From: Capra hircus
Lineage: Eukaryota > Chordata > Mammalia > Artiodactyla > Bovidae
Direction: 5' to 3'
DNA: 64,000 nucleotides
Assembly: GCF_001704415.2 (NCBI RefSeq)
Contig: NC_030820.1
Span: 2,716,501-2,780,500, forward strand
The notes beneath the pieces are model-generated. The model searched no databases and had not been told where the DNA came from. It saw nothing but the letters and a program-made list of their open reading frames with translations. Positions 22,640 through 33,858 of this stretch are shown here, in pieces. The position numbers and the translations under genes were made by a program. How positions within the stretch are numbered: position 1 is the first letter of the stretch; each line of letters begins with the position of its first letter.

Positions 22640-22929
22640 CTTATCACCAGGGACTGGGAAATAAGGGCAGATGAGGCTTTTTCAACAAAGGTTGTTATTC
22701 TTCACAAATAACTGCTCGAAGCTTAAATTCTTTCATCTTACCAATTCTTCACAAGTTTATTGCTTCTTTGTTTAAAAACCATAAAAGCTGTCTGATTTGG
22801 TCTTCTTTGGCTTTTATATCTTTGAGGTCCCTGTACATACAAATTTAAATTAAAATTGATTTTCTCCTGTTAATCTCTCTTGTATTACAGGGGACGTCTT
22901 AGCCAAGAACTTGAAATAGTAGAGATGGA
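22640..22929 (+). mobile_element. Old ERV LTR 3' portion
   Basis: Contains aaccataaaagctgtctgat, ttggcttttatatctttgagg and the ending gtcttagccaagaacttgaa, which I recall from class I ERV LTRs. The left end is unclear, and a CHR SINE follows directly. No internal retroviral sequence seen. Confidence 0.5.
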
Positions 22930-23062
22930 ACTTTTCTGGCAATCCAGTAGTTAAGACTGCATGCTTCCACTGCAAGGGGAACTGGTTCCACCCCTGGTTG
23001 GGGAACGAATATCCCACATGCTGTGTGGCATGGCTCAAAAGAGGGAAAAGAAAAAAAAAACA
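22930..23062 (+). mobile_element. CHR-type tRNA-Glu SINE
   Basis: tRNA-like head ttttctggcaatccagtagttaagactgc with B-box-like gttccacccctggttgg, then ggggaacgaatatcccacatg, then an A-rich tail (23044-23060). This is the cetartiodactyl CHR pattern (consensus ...gtccagtggttaagactc...), distinct from Bov-tA. Confidence 0.85.
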
Positions 23063-23764
23063 GTAAAGAAAAAATTCTTTCCCTCCTCTAGCTAATAATC
23101 ACACACACACACAAAATAGTCGTTATGATTTTAGACTGATTGCATTGAATGTGTAGGTCCCTTCAGTTCTGGTGCTGAATTCTAAGGAGACTATTTCTCT
23201 ACTTTCTCTTACATGTTCTTCCATTTTCATGGTACAATCTGTCCCTTCATTAGTTCTGTTCTAGGAAGTGGCAGTGACCTATTATTGGTCCCTTACTCCT
23301 CCCTCTACCAAATCACGATCCCATCCCTCCAATTTGCCCTCTTAAAACTGCCAGATCAAACTTCTTGAATATAAGCAAAAGCCGTATAATTTCTTCCATC
23401 AAAAAAGAAAAAAAAAAAAAAAAACTTCAATGTTATCCTTCGTTATGGGATAAAGCCTAACTAACTTTCTTAGGGTGAAATTCAAATATCTTTGTGACAT
23501 GTGCCAATTTACCTTGCCAATGTTTTCATACCCTCTAGTCCACACAGACAGCTTAGATGCCAGTCAAAGAAGACACTCAAGGTAACTAGAGCAGGCTCAT
23601 AGCTTCAGACATTCCTTCCACATATTTACTGTGCACCTATGAGCAGGTAAGCATGAATAGCAACTGTTTCTTTGTGCTTCAGATGCGCCATTTGAACTAT
23701 TTAAACCTGGAATGGACATAAAGCAAATAGAATAACCAAGCAATTAGATCTGAATTGGCTGTAA
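23063..23764. other. Unassigned sequence with simple repeats
   Basis: Contains a short (CA)n run (23098-23113) and an A-rich tract (23402-23424). No gene seen. Confidence 0.5.
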
Positions 23765-23892
23765 TTCCCTGGAGGAGGAAATAGCAACCCATTCCAGTAT
23801 TCTTGCCTGGAGAATCTCATGGACAGAGGAGCCTGGCAAGCTGTAGTCCCTAGAGTCACCCAGAGTTGAACATGACTGAAGCCACTTAAAAC
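23765..23892 (+). mobile_element. Bov-tA-type SINE, truncated head
   Basis: Starts mid-element (ttccctggaggaggaaatagc) and ends gactgaagccacttaaaac. A perfect 11-bp duplication attggctgtaa flanks it (23754-23764 and 23893-23903), so the copy was 5'-truncated at insertion. Confidence 0.9.
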
Positions 23893-23903
23893 ATTGGCTG
23901 TAA

Positions 23904-24825
23904 ACAAGCTACCAGTTTGCATCAAAATATCTGCCCTGTAATAACTGCTTCTTGAACAATATTGAACACCCACCCTGGCAATCTTCACCCACTTTTTAAG
24001 GTCTAGACCCAATACCATCCAAACTCTAAAAGGACTTATGACCTTCTTGCTTTTGAGTAAGGCTTCTTTCTTCCCCTCTTCTTAGCTTGTGTCAATCCAT
24101 GTCTCTGAGACATAGCACGTCCTGTCTGTAATTTATCCTACAAGCTGAGCCTTTTTCTCTTGCCAGATTTGAAGCTCCTTGAAAAGAGGAATCTCATCTT
24201 GTCCACGTTTTGTGTTCCTCAGTGTGTAGCCCAAGACCTTTCACGTGGTGAATACTTGTGAAATTGGTTATAAATAGAAGGCAAAATTGAAATATTTCAG
24301 CACAAACTTGTCACTAGTACTTGAGCATGTGGCATATTGATAATATGTTATTGTTTTGTTTCATGTTACAGTGTTACTGAAGAATATAGTTTGTAGAAAA
24401 TCACAATTGCTAACATTTAATTTAGCAATTAATAAACTGTAAGATACTATTCAAGACCTTTAAAAATTCAATGAAAATGTCAACATACATAGACTAAAGC
24501 CTACTAATGGTAGAAAGAGAATTTTTTCCTTTGCTTGAGCTTACTAAAAGGTAATAATTGTAACACAATTCCTGATAATTTTACCTTTTTTTTAAAATAT
24601 AATACAAGTGTCAGACTTAAGCTTTGATTGCTGAGGCATCCAATTCAGAGAGGTACTCAGGTCAAAGATGACTATTTTGAATACACACATTATCAGAAAC
24701 ATGACTAGATGAAGAGCCAGACCATCTCCCCACACTGTCTCTCTTTTTTTCAGCGATTTTGGTAACTGACCATTTAGGCTCCTTTTTTTCCCCTAACATT
24801 TTATTTATATTAGGATATAGCTGAA
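23904..24825. other. Unassigned sequence, possible L2/MIR-age remnants
   Basis: 24160-24260 (ttgaagctccttgaaaagag ... cctcagtgtgtagcccaaga) resembles very old mammalian interspersed repeats. No open frame of interest and no gene signal. Confidence 0.4.
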
Positions 24826-25287
24826 TAGTCAAGGCTATGGTTTTTCCAGTGCTCATGTATGGATGTGAGAGTTGGATTGTGAAGAAAGCTGAGCACTGAA
24901 GAACTGATGCTTTTGAACTGTGGTGTTGGAGAAGATTCTTGAGAGTCCCTTGGACTGCAAGGAGATCCAACCAGTCCATTCTAAAGGAGATCAGTCCTGG
25001 GTGTTCTTTGGAAGGGCTGATGCTAAAGCTGCAACTCCAATACTTTGGCTACCTCATGAGAATAATTGACTCATTAGAAAAGACTCTGATACTGGGAGGG
25101 ATTGGGGGCAGGAGGAGAAGGGGATGACAGAGGATGAGATGGCTCGATGGCATCACCGACTCGATGGACATGAGTTTGGGTAAATTCTGGGAGTTGGTGA
25201 TGGACAGGGAGGCCTGGTGTGCTGCAATTCATGGGGTCACAGAGTCAGACATGGCTGAGCGACTGAACTGAACTGAACTGAACAGTT
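24826..25287 (+). mobile_element. BovB 3' fragment (5'-truncated)
   Basis: Begins tagtcaaggctatggttttt (coding [12 protein letters not shown]) and ends gcgactgaactgaactgaactg. The open piece 24939-25127 carries [20 protein letters not shown]. Confidence 0.94.
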
Positions 25288-25460
25288 TCAGGTGAACAGC
25301 AAACGAATTCAGCCATACATATACATGTATCCACTGTCCCCTCAGCTTCCCTCCCATCCAGGCTGCCACAAAACATTGAGCAGAGTTCCCTGTGCTACAC
25401 AGTATGTCCTAGTTGGATATCCATTTTAAATATAGTGGTGTGCACATGCCCATTTTCTCT
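25288..25460 (-). mobile_element. L1 3' UTR fragment
   Basis: Antisense artiodactyl L1 3' UTR motif: cagccatacatatacatgta, gttccctgtgctacacagta, tttaaatatagtggtgtgc. It directly follows the BovB tail. Confidence 0.72.
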
Positions 25461-25820
25461 CTTTTCATGCTTTCAATTGCAATTCTTATGTTTTAAATTT
25501 ACCAAACAATGTGAGCCCACAAAACCCTAGGCCACCCCCAATCCCAATTCCAATAAAAGCAGAACCCCAGGTCAGCTTTCTTCTATCTGCAACCTCACTG
25601 TGGGGCCCCAGGTATGTGGTGTAATTTCTAGATCTTGTAATAAAACATTTTTTCTTTTCCAGTTTCATGATGATTATTGCTGAAAGATGTCTTGCAATCA
25701 TAATAAGAACCTCAAAGTCTAGTCCAGCTACAACATTGGTTATTGATAGACTGAGACTGGCACAAAACAGTAATAATAGCCAATAATAGCAATCTATTAT
25801 GTATATAACATTTACTAGTA
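25461..25820. other. Unassigned sequence
   Basis: No recognised repeat or gene between an L1 fragment and BOV-A2. Ends in an AT-rich stretch. Confidence 0.5.
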
Positions 25821-26093
25821 AAGAAGGCAATGGCACCCCACTCCAGTACTCTTGCCTGCAAAATCCCATGGGCAGAGGAGCCTGGTAGGCTGCAGTCCAT
25901 GGGGTCGCGAAGAGTTGGACACGACTGAGTGACTTTACTTCACTTTTCACTTTTCATGCATTGGAGAAGGAAATGGCAACCCACTCCAGTGTTCTTGCCT
26001 GGAGAATCCCAGGGATGGGGGAGCCTGGTAGGCTGCCGTCTATGGGGTCACATAGAGTTGGACACGACAGAAGCGACTTAGCAGCAGGCAGCA
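25821..26093 (+). mobile_element. BOV-A2 SINE (two-unit)
   Basis: Two related units in tandem: 25821-25935 (aaggcaatggcaccccactc ... gagttggacacgactgagtg) and 25963-26093 (ggagaaggaaatggcaaccc ... aagcgacttagcagcaggca), joined by an imperfect cacttttcac linker. The tail is the degenerate gcagcag of this family. Typical BOV-A2 architecture. Confidence 0.93.
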
Positions 26094-26164
26094 GTTCTCT
26101 TGTAACTGCTTTTCCTTTGAAAACTCATTGATTATCCTGACACCACTATGAGATTGGAGGTATT

Positions 26165-26308
26165 ACTTTTTTTTCCAGTTTTTTTAAAATTTATTTATTT
26201 TAATTGAAGGCTAATTACTTTACAATATTGTAGTGGGTTTTGCCATACATTGACATGAATCAGCCATGGGTTTACATGTATCCCCCATCCTGAGCCCCTC
26301 TCCCACCA
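26165..26308 (-). mobile_element. L1 3' end, antisense
   Basis: Starts with a T-rich stretch (poly(A) complement, 26168-26190) and reads ttgaaggctaattactttac and ccatacattgacatgaatca, the antisense 3' end of a ruminant L1. It stops abruptly at cctctcccacc, where plus-strand ORF2 sequence begins. Confidence 0.85.
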
Positions 26309-27636
26309 AATAGATTCTTGAAAAGTTCAACCTTCCAAGACTGAACCAGGGAGAAACAGAAATTATGACCAAGCCAATCATAAGCACTGAAATTGAAGCT
26401 GAATCAAAAATCTCCCCCAAAACAAAAGCCAAGGGCCAGATGATTTCGCAGGTGAATCCTATCAAACGTTTAAAGAAGAGCTAATCGTATCCTTCTCAAA
26501 CTCTTCCCAAAAGTTTCAGAGGAAGGAACACTTCCAAGCTCATTCTATGAGGTCATTATCACCCTGATACCAAAACCAAACAAAGACATCAAAAAATGAA
26601 ATTTATACACCAATATCACTGTTGAAATAGATGCAAAAATCCTCAACAAAATCCTAGCAAACAGAATTTAACAACATATTAACAGGATCATACCCCATGA
26701 CCAAGTTGGGTTTATCCACAAGATGCAAGGATTCTTAAATATACACAAGTCAATCAATGTGATACATCATATTAACAAAGCAAAAGATAAAAATCATATG
26801 ATAGTCTCAGCAGATGCAGAAAATGATTTTGGCAAAATACAGTACCCATTTATGATAAAAACTCTTCAGAAAATTGACATAGTAGGCTCCTATCTCAACA
26901 TACTAAAGGCCATATACGACAAACCGACAAAAAACATTATTCTCTCAAATGGTGAAAAACTGAAAACATTTCCACTAAGATGAGGAACAAGTCAAGGTTG
27001 CCCAATATTGCCACTATTATTCAGCATAGTTTTGGAAGTCCTAGCCACAGCAATCAAAGAAGAAAATGAAATAAAAGGAGTCAAAATTGGAAAAAAAAAA
27101 AAAAAGAAGTAAAACTCTTACTGTTTGCAGATAACATGATACTATACATGTGAAGTGTGAAGTGAAGTTGCTCAGTCGTGTCCAACCCTTTGCGACCCCA
27201 TGGACTACATGTAACCTACTAGGCTCCTCTGTCCATGGGATTTTCCAGGCAATAGTACTGGAGTAGATTGTCATTTCCTTCTCCAGGGGATCGTCCAGAC
27301 CCAGGGGTTGAGCCCAGGTCTCCCGCATCGTAGGCAGACGCTTAACCATCTGAGCCACCAGGGAAGTCCAATCCTATACATAGAAAACCCTAAAGATGCT
27401 ATCAGAAAATTGCCAAAGCTAATCAGTGAATTTAATAAAGTCATTAAAAAATCAATACATATAGGATGCAAAATCAATATACAGAAATCTCTTGTATTCC
27501 TATGTATTAACAATGAAAAATCAGACTAAGAGAAATTAAGAAATCAATCCCATTTACCATTGCAACAAAAAAAGTAAAATACCTAGGAATAAATCTATCC
27601 ACAGAGATCAAAGCATGGAGTTGAAGCCACTGAACC
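26309..27636 (+). mobile_element. L1 ORF2 fragment, RT region, with nested SINE
   Basis: Reads as L1 RT: cttgaaaagttcaaccttcc, then an SPGPD-like stretch, then [20 protein letters not shown] (in the open piece 26723-26983). The catalytic box region near 27121-27140 reads tttgcagataacatgata (FADN), so the second Asp is lost. A Bov-tA SINE splits it at 27150-27370; sequence resumes LYIENPKDAIRKL at 27371-27529. Stops and frameshifts throughout. Confidence 0.9.
27150..27370 (-). mobile_element. Bov-tA-type SINE in L1 ORF2
   Basis: Antisense SINE with head complement ccatctgagccaccagggaa. Flanks atactatacat (27139-27149) and atcctatacat (27371-27381) form an 11-bp duplication with one mismatch, and the L1 reading continues across it. 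Confidence 0.94.
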
Positions 27637-27639
27637 TAA

Positions 27640-27755
27640 AAAGGAAGTCCCTATATTTTAAGTTTCATACGCAATAGTTGCTACTTCTTGATCTCCTACC
27701 CCTATATTGCCCTACCCTCCTTCCCTCTCCCTACTGGTAACCACTAGTTTAAATT
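27640..27755 (-). mobile_element. L1 3' UTR-like fragment
   Basis: tccctctccctactggtaac with cactagttt is the antisense of a common L1 3' UTR motif. Short, so moderate support. Confidence 0.5.
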
Positions 27756-27756
27756 T

Positions 27757-27905
27757 TGACTCTACCACTTGCTATTTAGATGCTTTTGGACAGTTTACTT
27801 AGCTTTTAATATGTTTTTACTTTTGTTTCTACAAAGGGAATAATATTCAATGTGATTGTGAGGATTATAAATGCCAAATGTAAAGTGCTCAGATCATGAT
27901 TCATA
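27757..27905 (+). mobile_element. MIR SINE
   Basis: Follows the MIR core order: gactctaccacttgctattt, a ggacagtttacttag segment, then gtgaggattataaatgccaa and gtaaagtgctcagatcatga. Old and diverged, as expected for this ancient mammalian family. Confidence 0.65.
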
Positions 27906-28189
27906 GGATATACTTTTCACGGAGACCATATGCAAAGCTAATTGGCTTTCTACCAGGGGTGTACTATGCTGTCATTTCCCTTGGTTTTATTGGTTATCTT
28001 CCTCCTTAACACAAACTCCCAATTGGCACTTGCTGCTCTACAGTAACAGTGATGGAAAGATGAGCTTTTCATGTCCTGCCGCCCTGCTCTCCTCCACCGC
28101 CAGGATTCAAACTTTCCTCCTGGAGTGGTGTGTGATGCTCTCAGTAGAGCCTGAGCTTGGCTCAATGCTCATGCCTCATCCTGCTGAAA
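27906..28189. other. Unassigned sequence
   Basis: No repeat or gene recognised; lies between the MIR and an LTR. An open frame (28030-28335) runs into the LTR and has no recognisable domain. Confidence 0.4.
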
Positions 28190-28734
28190 TGTTGTTGCTG
28201 GACAAAAAGACGCTGGAATTCTTGGCCTCCAGAGGAGAAGAATTCAATCCAGGGCCAGAGACAAGGCTTGATCGCTCAGAGCTGTTGTGTAATAAAGTTT
28301 TATTAAAGTATAAAGGAGATAGAGAAAGCTTCTGATATAGGCATCAGAAGGGGGCAGAAAGAGTACCCCCCTGTTAGTCTTCAGCTGGATGTTATTTAGT
28401 CACCAGCAGTCTGTTAATGAAAGAAAGAAATGGCTTAAAACTCAGAATGTCATCAGGCCCCTCACCCATAAGATGCATTTTGGGATAATCTTCGCACCAG
28501 ATGATTCATCCCGGGCCATGAAATGATTGACTTGAATCTGTAGAAGGGCAGATTACCATACAAATAGTTTTGTTTACATATATTAGGGGAACAATATCTG
28601 AGTATAACATACTGGTTTGTCAAGTGTGAGCCATTAGGCGAACCGACTAGAAGACAGAGTCTGGGGTAAATGCATAGTACATTAACAGAGCTTAAGACAA
28701 ACATTTCCATAAGAAAAATGCAATGGTTAACTCA
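28190..28734 (-). mobile_element. ERV LTR (solo)
   Basis: About 545 bp from TGTTGTTGCTGG to a CTCA end. It contains ggcctccagaggagaagaat and aataaagttttattaaagta (28288-28307), seen in a ruminant ERV LTR family as I recall it. The minus orientation is provisional. I could not find a convincing target duplication, so the ends are approximate. No internal retroviral genes are attached. Confidence 0.6.
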
Positions 28735-30205
28735 AGATATTCTGGAGTGGAAAGCCAAGTGGGCCTTAGGAAGCATCACCACGAATAAAGCTAGTGGAGG
28801 TGATGAAATTCTATCTGAGCTATTTCAAATCCTAAAAGATGATGCTGTAAAGGTGCTTCACTCAGTATACCAGCAAATTTGGAAAACTTGGCAGTGGCCA
28901 CAGGACTGGAAAAAGTTAGTTTTCATTCAAATCCCAAAGAAAAGCAATGTCAAAGAATGTTCAAACTACCACACAACTGCACTCATCTCACATACTAGCA
29001 AAAGTAGTGCTCAAAATTCCCCAAGCTAGACTTCAGTAGTACATGAACCAAGAGCTTCCAGATACTCAAACTGGATTTAGAAAAGGGAAAGGAACCAAAT
29101 ATCTAATTGCCAACATCCGTTGGATCATAGAAAAAGAAAGAGAACTCCAGAAAAGCATCTACTTCTGTTTCTTTGACTTTGTGTGGATCACAGCATACTG
29201 GAAAATTCTTAAAGAGATGGGAAAGCAGACCACCTTATCTGTGTCCTGAGAAATCTGTATGAAGGTCAAGAAGCAACAGTTAGAACTGGACATGGAACAA
29301 TGGACTGATTCCATATTGGGAAAGGAGTATGTCAAGACTGTACATTGTCACCTTGATTATTTAACTTATATGCAGAGTACATCATGAGAAATGCTGGACT
29401 GGATGAAGCACAAGCTGGAAGCAAGATTGCCAGGAGAAATATCAATAACCTCAGATATGCAGATGACACCACCCTTATGGCAGAAAGCAAAGAAGAACTA
29501 AAGAGCCTCTTGATGAAAGTAAAAGAGGAGAGTGAAAAAGCTGGCTTAAAACTCAACATTCAAAAAACAAAGACCAGGGCATCTGGTCCCATCACTTCAT
29601 GGCAAATAGATGAGGAAACAATGGCAACAGTGATAGAGTTTATTTTCTTGGGCTTCAAAATCACTGCAGATGGTGATTGCAGTCATGAAATTAAAAGATG
29701 CTTGCTCCTTGGAAGAAAAACTATGACAAACCTAGACTGTATTAAACTGCAGAGACATTACTTTACTGACAAATGTTCGTCTAGTTAAAGCTATGGTTTT
29801 TCTAGTAGTCATGTATGGATGTGAGAGTTGGACTATAAAGAAAGCTGAGCAACGAAGAATCGATGCTTTTGAGCTGTGAGTATTGGAGAAGACTCTTGAG
29901 AGTCTCTTGGACTGCAAGGAGATCCAACCAGTCCATCCTAAAGAAAATCAGTCCTGAATATTCATTGGAAGGACTGATGCTGAAGCTGAAGCTCCAATAC
30001 TTTGACCGCCTGATGCAAAGAACTGACTCATTGGAAAAGATCCTGATGCTAGGAGAGATTGAAGGTAGAAGGAGTAGGGGATAATAGAGGATGAGATGGT
30101 TGGATGACATCCTGACTCAATTGACATGAATCTGAGCAAACTCTGGGAGTTGGTGATGAACAGGGAAGTCCATGGGGTTGCAAAGAGTTGTAGACAACTG
30201 AGTGA
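28735..30205 (+). pseudogene. BovB RT reading frame, fragmented
   Basis: Open pieces in different frames: 28670-29029 (KASGGDEILSELFQILKDDA...), 29043-29249, 29384-29788 and 29863-30084. The catalytic YADD is intact at 29456-29467, within the third piece. Nonsense and frame changes lie near 29030, 29250 and 29789, so no complete enzyme is possible. Confidence 0.9.
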
Positions 30206-30218
30206 CTGAACTGATTTG
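28735..30218 (+). mobile_element. BovB LINE, RT-containing, 5'-truncated
   Basis: Begins at agatattctggagtggaaag, where the RT region starts, exactly at the end of the LTR. It runs through the RT to the family tail at 30218 (gactgaactga). The tail is atypical (tttgataactgtg follows). Confidence 0.93.
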
Positions 30219-30221
30219 ATA

Positions 30222-30655
30222 ACTGTGTTAGTTTCAGGTGTACAGAAAAGTGATTCATATAGATATATTCTTTTTCAAATTCTTTTCCATTAGAGGTTAT
30301 TATAAGATATTGAATATAGTTCCCTGTTCATCATAATAGGTCTTTGTTGGTTATCTGTTTTGTATATGCTAGTGTGTATCTGTTAATCCCAAACTCCTAA
30401 TTTATCCCTCCCCACTGCTTTCCTCTTTCATAGGCATGAGTTTTTTTGTATGTCTGTGAGGCTATTCCTGTTTTGTAAATAGGTTCATTTGCATCATTTT
30501 TGTTTTAGATTACACATATAAGTGATATCATGTGATATTTATCTTTCCCTTTCTGATTTACTTCTCTTAGTATGATAATCTCTAGGTGCATCCATATTGC
30601 TGCAAATAGCAAGGCTTTATTTTCTATGGCTGAACAACACGGCATTGTATGGAAT
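30222..30655 (-). mobile_element. L1 3' UTR fragment
   Basis: Antisense L1 3' end: tagtttcaggtgtacagaaa, gttccctgttcatcataata, gattacacatataagtgata, ctaggtgcatccatattgct. About 430 bp, right next to a BovB tail. Confidence 0.82.
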
Positions 30656-31774
30656 TGAGGTTTTTGGAGGTCCAGTAACTATTTCAAAGGTTACACCAAG
30701 AGGTGCTTAGTCTCTGACTCAAACAACAATGGGCCAACAATCAGTTGAAAGTAGCAGATTATTTAGATTGGCAATACCATGATAATGACCTGGACCTTAG
30801 GCTTGTGTGATTAGTCTTATTTTCCTTAAACATTAAGTTGGAATGATCTCTCTACAGGTCTCGAGGGTTCTTAAGTTTTGAGAGCAAGTTTCTAGCACTC
30901 CATGTGCTCAAGAAATAAATCTTATCTTTGGACCTTTAGAACCATAGTCATTGATGTCTTTGCCTGACTCAGCAGAGGAAATTAAAGGGTGTCACACTTC
31001 GCTTTACTGATGAAGGTGAGAAAATTGATAGGCCTGGTCAGAGAAGAAATCCAGAGAGGGTGGGATGGAGGGAGTTCTGAAAGGGGTGAAACATCTAAGT
31101 CACAGCCTTTGAGGAACCCCACCTCCAATTTCCCCAGCACTCATCCTGTGGTGTCCCAGCCACAGGACTAGTTGGGCTGAATAGTCAGGTCACATTGCTC
31201 ATGGTTTTCAGCAAAGAGCAGCTTATAATTTCTTCTATCTTATTTACCCAGACCCCACCTAGTTTATTTGTGTTCTGCACCAGCCCCCTCCTTCAGTTCC
31301 AGACGGAAGTCCCTTGGCAGTGTCCTGGCCCTCGAATTAGCATCAGGCTATGAAAGGCCTTATCCTAGAGCCAAAGGCTCTCACTGCTCTGCAGACCATG
31401 CACGATGCTCTTTGCTAAATGACTCACAATGCAATGTCTCACCTGACTGCTTGGAGTTCCCCAAGTGTAAACAGTGGCTTGAAATATGCTTGAATCTGGT
31501 GATGCCTGAATTCCCATTTCTTTTTTCCCTCTCTTTCTGTTGTGTTGCCAAAATGCCATGGTTCCTCAACATGTGCTGCAACTATGAATTTTAATTTCAT
31601 AATTAATGAAAATGTGTACAAATGGGTGTAAAATATAAATCTGACTTGTGATGCACAGACATATACAATTATGCCTTATGTGGAACTTTATTAGCCCCTG
31701 GGGAAGCATGATCACACTTCTTCTTGTCCCTCCTTGGAGCAATAAGCCTCATTTGTCTCAAAGTCTCTTCTTTC
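30656..31774. other. Unassigned sequence
   Basis: No repeat or exon recognised with confidence. An open frame of 108 codons (31268-31594) with several overlapping antisense frames shows no domain, and no splice-site context was convincing. Confidence 0.45.
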
Positions 31775-31976
31775 ATTGTTCAGTCACTCAGTCATGTCCA
31801 ACTGTGCAACCCCATGAAGAGGAGCATGCCGGGCTTCTCTGTCCTTCATGAACTCCCAGAGTTTGCTCAAACTCATTTCCGCTGAGTCAATGATGCCATC
31901 CAACCATCTCATCTTCTGTTGCCCCCTTCTCCCCCTGCCTTTAATCTTCCCCAGCATCAGGGTCTTTTCCAATGTC
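31775..31976 (-). mobile_element. BovB 3' fragment (5'-truncated)
   Basis: ttcagtcactcagtcatgtcc followed by the antisense C-terminal coding region and cagcatcagggtcttttcca. About 200 bp. Confidence 0.9.
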
Positions 31977-32959
31977 TTTTCTAATATTTTTTTTTTAAGT
32001 CTACAAGTTCTGATTTTAACATGATCACATGCATTTCTCTCCTCTGTTTCCTGAAGCTTCACTAGGATAAAGTATAGGTGTTTTTCAAAAGCCCTAAACC
32101 CACCAGATGGAGACATCAAGAAAGGGCACATTCTCAGGTGAGCAATCTCAGCTGCTGCTTGGAAGCCAGAGAGTCAGTGGAGCAGTGGCCACTGACTCAG
32201 CTCTGCAGGAGAACAGAGCAAGGGAAGGAGGCTGGTTCACTCTGAAACCCTGGAAAGTTTAGGATTTGGAGGCAGCAGCTATGTCAGAAGAGGAGGTGAA
32301 GAGCTGGGTTTGAAAAACAGAGCAACTTCTTTAGACTTGCATATGGGGCATTTCCTAAACCTCACGCACACACTACTTCTTTAACACCTCTCTCTTCAAT
32401 AAGAATAAAAGACATTCAGAGAAGCACTATAATAGGAATGAAAGAGAATTTAAAAAAAAACAGTTGAACAGACAGATGGAAAAGGAACACTAGAGGAGAG
32501 AGACAGTGAGTGACTAGAAAAAAAAAAAAAACCTTTAAAAATGACAATAGCCTCAGATAAAGAGTGAAACTGGCAGGTGTGAAGAGAGGAAGCAGACAGA
32601 AGAGGACGAACCCTGTTTCGCATACTCATCTATACATTTTAGAGGCAGGAGAGTCTTCAGAACTTTCTTGCTGCTTCATTCAATAGTGATATTTAAATGC
32701 AATCAACTCTTCATGAACAAGAATGCAGAAATCATTATAGAAATTCAGCAGTCATGCATTGTGTCTGAATAACCTGTTTTGCTTCCTTTGAGCATAGGCA
32801 ATTGTTATCCTTCATCACATGGAGAACCAACCAGATTTGGTCAATAATGGCACATGCTTTTGTATAAGCTGATGAAATAGCTTTGCTTTGTTTAATAAAT
32901 CAAAAGTCTAATTCAGCTTTAAATGAATTAACTTGCTGCTTTTTCTTGGTGATTGTGAG
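31977..32959. other. Unassigned sequence
   Basis: A T-run (31987-31997) and A-runs (32451-32460, 32519-32532), otherwise purine-rich unassigned sequence. No gene signal. Confidence 0.45.
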
Positions 32960-33182
32960 CAAGTGGTGCATGTGTGCTAAGTCACTTCAGTCATTGTCAG
33001 CTCTTTGCAACTCCATGGACTGTAACCCACCAGGATTTTCTGTCCATGGGTTTCTCCAGGCAAGAATACTGGAGTGGCTTGCTATGCCCTCCTCCAGAGG
33101 ATCTTCCAGGCTCAGGGATCGAACTCGAGTTTCTTATGTCTTCTGTCTTGACAGATAGGTTCTTTACCCCAGCACCATCTGG
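32960..33182 (-). mobile_element. Bov-tA-type SINE
   Basis: Antisense SINE: gtgctaagtcacttcagtca at the left, ccaggcaagaatactggagt in the centre, diverged head complement near 33155-33182. Confidence 0.87.
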
Positions 33183-33544
33183 AAACATGTGATCTGCCTC
33201 CACAATAGTATAGACTGTGTCAGCTAGCTTAGTTTCACTGCCAAATCTCTCTCCCTCTTTCCTGAATCCCTCTAGAACTAGTCCCAAGGCTAAGGCCAAC
33301 AGAGGTAAGTGAAGCCCCAAAGGCGTACAATTTAGATGTTCACTGTTGTTTGCTGTTATGGTCTGAGACTTTTATTTTTATGACTGAAATTCCTGAGCCT
33401 TGATATCTTTGTCAGGTTTCAAAGAAAAAAGGTCTGAAAATTCACGTGATTTCTGACAGCTCTTCATTTCTCTAACCATTTTCAAATCTCCAAAGAGTTC
33501 TCAAACAAGTAGTTTACCTGACAGACCCTACTTTTCAACCCATG
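33183..33544. other. Unassigned sequence
   Basis: No recognised gene or repeat. Confidence 0.4.
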
Positions 33545-33677
33545 CATTCATGCATGCCAAGTTGCTTTAGTCATGTCCAACTCCTTGGGATCCCATGGAC
33601 TGTAGCCCTCCAGGCTTGCCTGTCCCTGGGATTCTTCAGGCAAGAATACTGGAGTGGCTTGCCATTGCCTACTTCAG
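33545..33677 (-). mobile_element. Bov-tA-type SINE, truncated
   Basis: Contains gccaagttgctttagtcatg, actgtagccctccaggcttg and caagaatactggagtggctt; stops after ttgccattgcctacttcagg, so the tRNA-like head is missing. Confidence 0.88.
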
Positions 33678-33858
33678 GGTTTCAACACATAGTACATACT
33701 ATTTTCTGTGTCTGAAGTTTCCTAGTGGCTTAATTTACTCAAAATGATTGCCACCTTGCACAAATGAAACACATGGAAATGTAGAAGGCCACACAGTGGC
33801 TTTCCTTCTGTTTTTAGACAATTATAACTGTTTTAGAGCTCCTCTTAACTCAATGCTT

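Noticed and set aside
22930..23062. Possible tRNA gene (tRNA-like head)
   Set aside because: It has the A-rich tail and body of a CHR SINE, and the tRNA part is mutated.
31268..31594. 108-codon frame as a small gene
   Set aside because: Several overlapping frames on both strands are equally open, with no domain, no convincing splice sites and no regulatory context.
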